From: Candidatus Omnitrophota bacterium
Lineage (GTDB): Bacteria; Ratteibacteria; UBA8468; B48-G9; DSTR01
Direction of reading: 5' to 3'
Assembly (NCBI GenBank): GCA_023818865.1
Contig: JAMWDF010000017.1
Coordinates: forward strand, 16,052-22,032
DNA length: 5,981 bases
Shown one piece after another: positions 5,583-5,981 of this stretch (within the stretch, counting starts at the first letter, position 1; each line of letters opens with the position of its first letter). The translations under genes were made by a program, and so were the position numbers. Below the pieces are notes generated by a model. It was not told the DNA's origin. It worked only from the letters and a program-made list of their open reading frames with translations, and made no database searches.

Positions 5583-5981
5583 AATTCAGGCAGTCACCCT
5601 GGATTTCTGAAGGGGCAACCTTGAAGAAGGTGGTTTCTTTCTTCGGCAAGATAATCGTCACAGGTGTTTTCTGTTGGCTTGTCTTAAGAAAGGTTAACTT
5701 CGCCCCGGTCTTGAGCACGCTTCACTCTGCGAGTTTACCACCAATCATTTTAGCTTATACAATCATTATCGGGCTTACTTTTCTCTTAGCCTGGCGCTGG
5801 TACCTGCTTCTTCGGGGAAACCAGACTACCTGGTTCCCCTTTTCTTTCCTCTGGCAGATGACCATGGTCGGTCTTTTTTTCAACATCTTTTTGCCCACCG
5901 GAGCTGGAGGTGATATAGCCAGAATATTCTATCTGGTTCGCGGTCAAGAGAAAAAACTTCTTCTTGGCAGTTCAGTGTTGC
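5579..5981 (+). CDS. Flippase-like / lysylphosphatidylglycerol-synthase transmembrane family protein, N-terminal fragment
   Basis: The first 134 residues are present, and the gene runs off the window. It begins at a GTG overlapping the preceding stop (GTGA). The alternative TTG at codon 15 lacks a better ribosome site. Hydrophobic stretches at about 18-38, 53-77 and 86-107 indicate a polytopic inner-membrane protein. The AWRWYLLLR segment (71-79) and especially GLFFNIFLPTGAGGDIARIF (98-117) match the family's conserved 'N-x-FLP-x-G-x-GGD-x-R' motif in the YbhN/AglD/MprF-transmembrane (UPF0104-type) group. Members have been linked to lipid or lipid-linked glycan handling at the membrane, and most are uncharacterised. 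Without the C-terminal part I cannot say whether a second domain is present. A role in flavin metabolism is not suggested by the sequence. Confidence 0.85.
   Translation, partial: MKFRQSPWISEGATLKKVVSFFGKIIVTGVFCWLVLRKVNFAPVLSTLHSASLPPIILAYTIIIGLTFLLAWRWYLLLRGNQTTWFPFSFLWQMTMVGLFFNIFLPTGAGGDIARIFYLVRGQEKKLLLGSSVL

Noticed and set aside
1..5981. Mobile element, CRISPR array, tRNA or rRNA gene
   Set aside because: I saw no transposase or integrase motifs, regular direct repeats, tRNA-like cloverleaf or rRNA segments; coding regions fill almost the whole window.

Overview
The window is a compact, all-plus-strand bacterial stretch with moderate GC (mid-40s percent by eye). It is dominated by a complete riboflavin (vitamin B2) gene cluster. 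Frequent Shine-Dalgarno (SD) motifs, overlapping genes and ribH running into nusB point to a bacterium. Nothing here fixes the phylum. The proteins look like those of a free-living, possibly anaerobic or candidate-phylum lineage, and that is inference only.

Layout. Bases 1-240 hold the C-terminal end of a zinc-type medium-chain dehydrogenase. It is followed 17 bases later by a short-chain dehydrogenase very like sorbitol-6-phosphate 2-dehydrogenase (258-1055), so the left edge looks like the end of a sugar-alcohol catabolic unit. A 92-base gap (1056-1147) has two small hairpins and no FMN riboswitch that I can see. From 1148 every gene overlaps the next or is separated by at most 18 bases: ribD (1148-2269), ribE (2254-2859), ribBA (2852-4141), ribH (4141-4617), nusB (4614-5024), a DJ-1/PfpI-family gene (5043-5582), and the start of a polytopic membrane protein of the flippase-like / lysylphosphatidylglycerol-synthase transmembrane family (5579 to the window edge).

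How the genes work together. RibBA supplies both precursors: dihydroxybutanone phosphate from ribulose 5-phosphate, and the diaminopyrimidine from GTP. RibD deaminates and reduces the pyrimidine. RibH condenses the dephosphorylated pyrimidine with dihydroxybutanone phosphate to lumazine, and RibE dismutates lumazine to riboflavin. The phosphatase step and the FAD synthetase RibF are not in the window. NusB is a transcription antitermination factor often found after ribH. The DJ-1 and flippase-like genes appear to share the transcript but have no evident role in flavin synthesis.

No new system is evident. The most notable points are the missing FMN riboswitch, several substitutions at normally conserved active-site motif positions in the GTP cyclohydrolase II domain and in lumazine synthase, and a DJ-1-like protein that keeps its Cys and Glu but lacks either family histidine.
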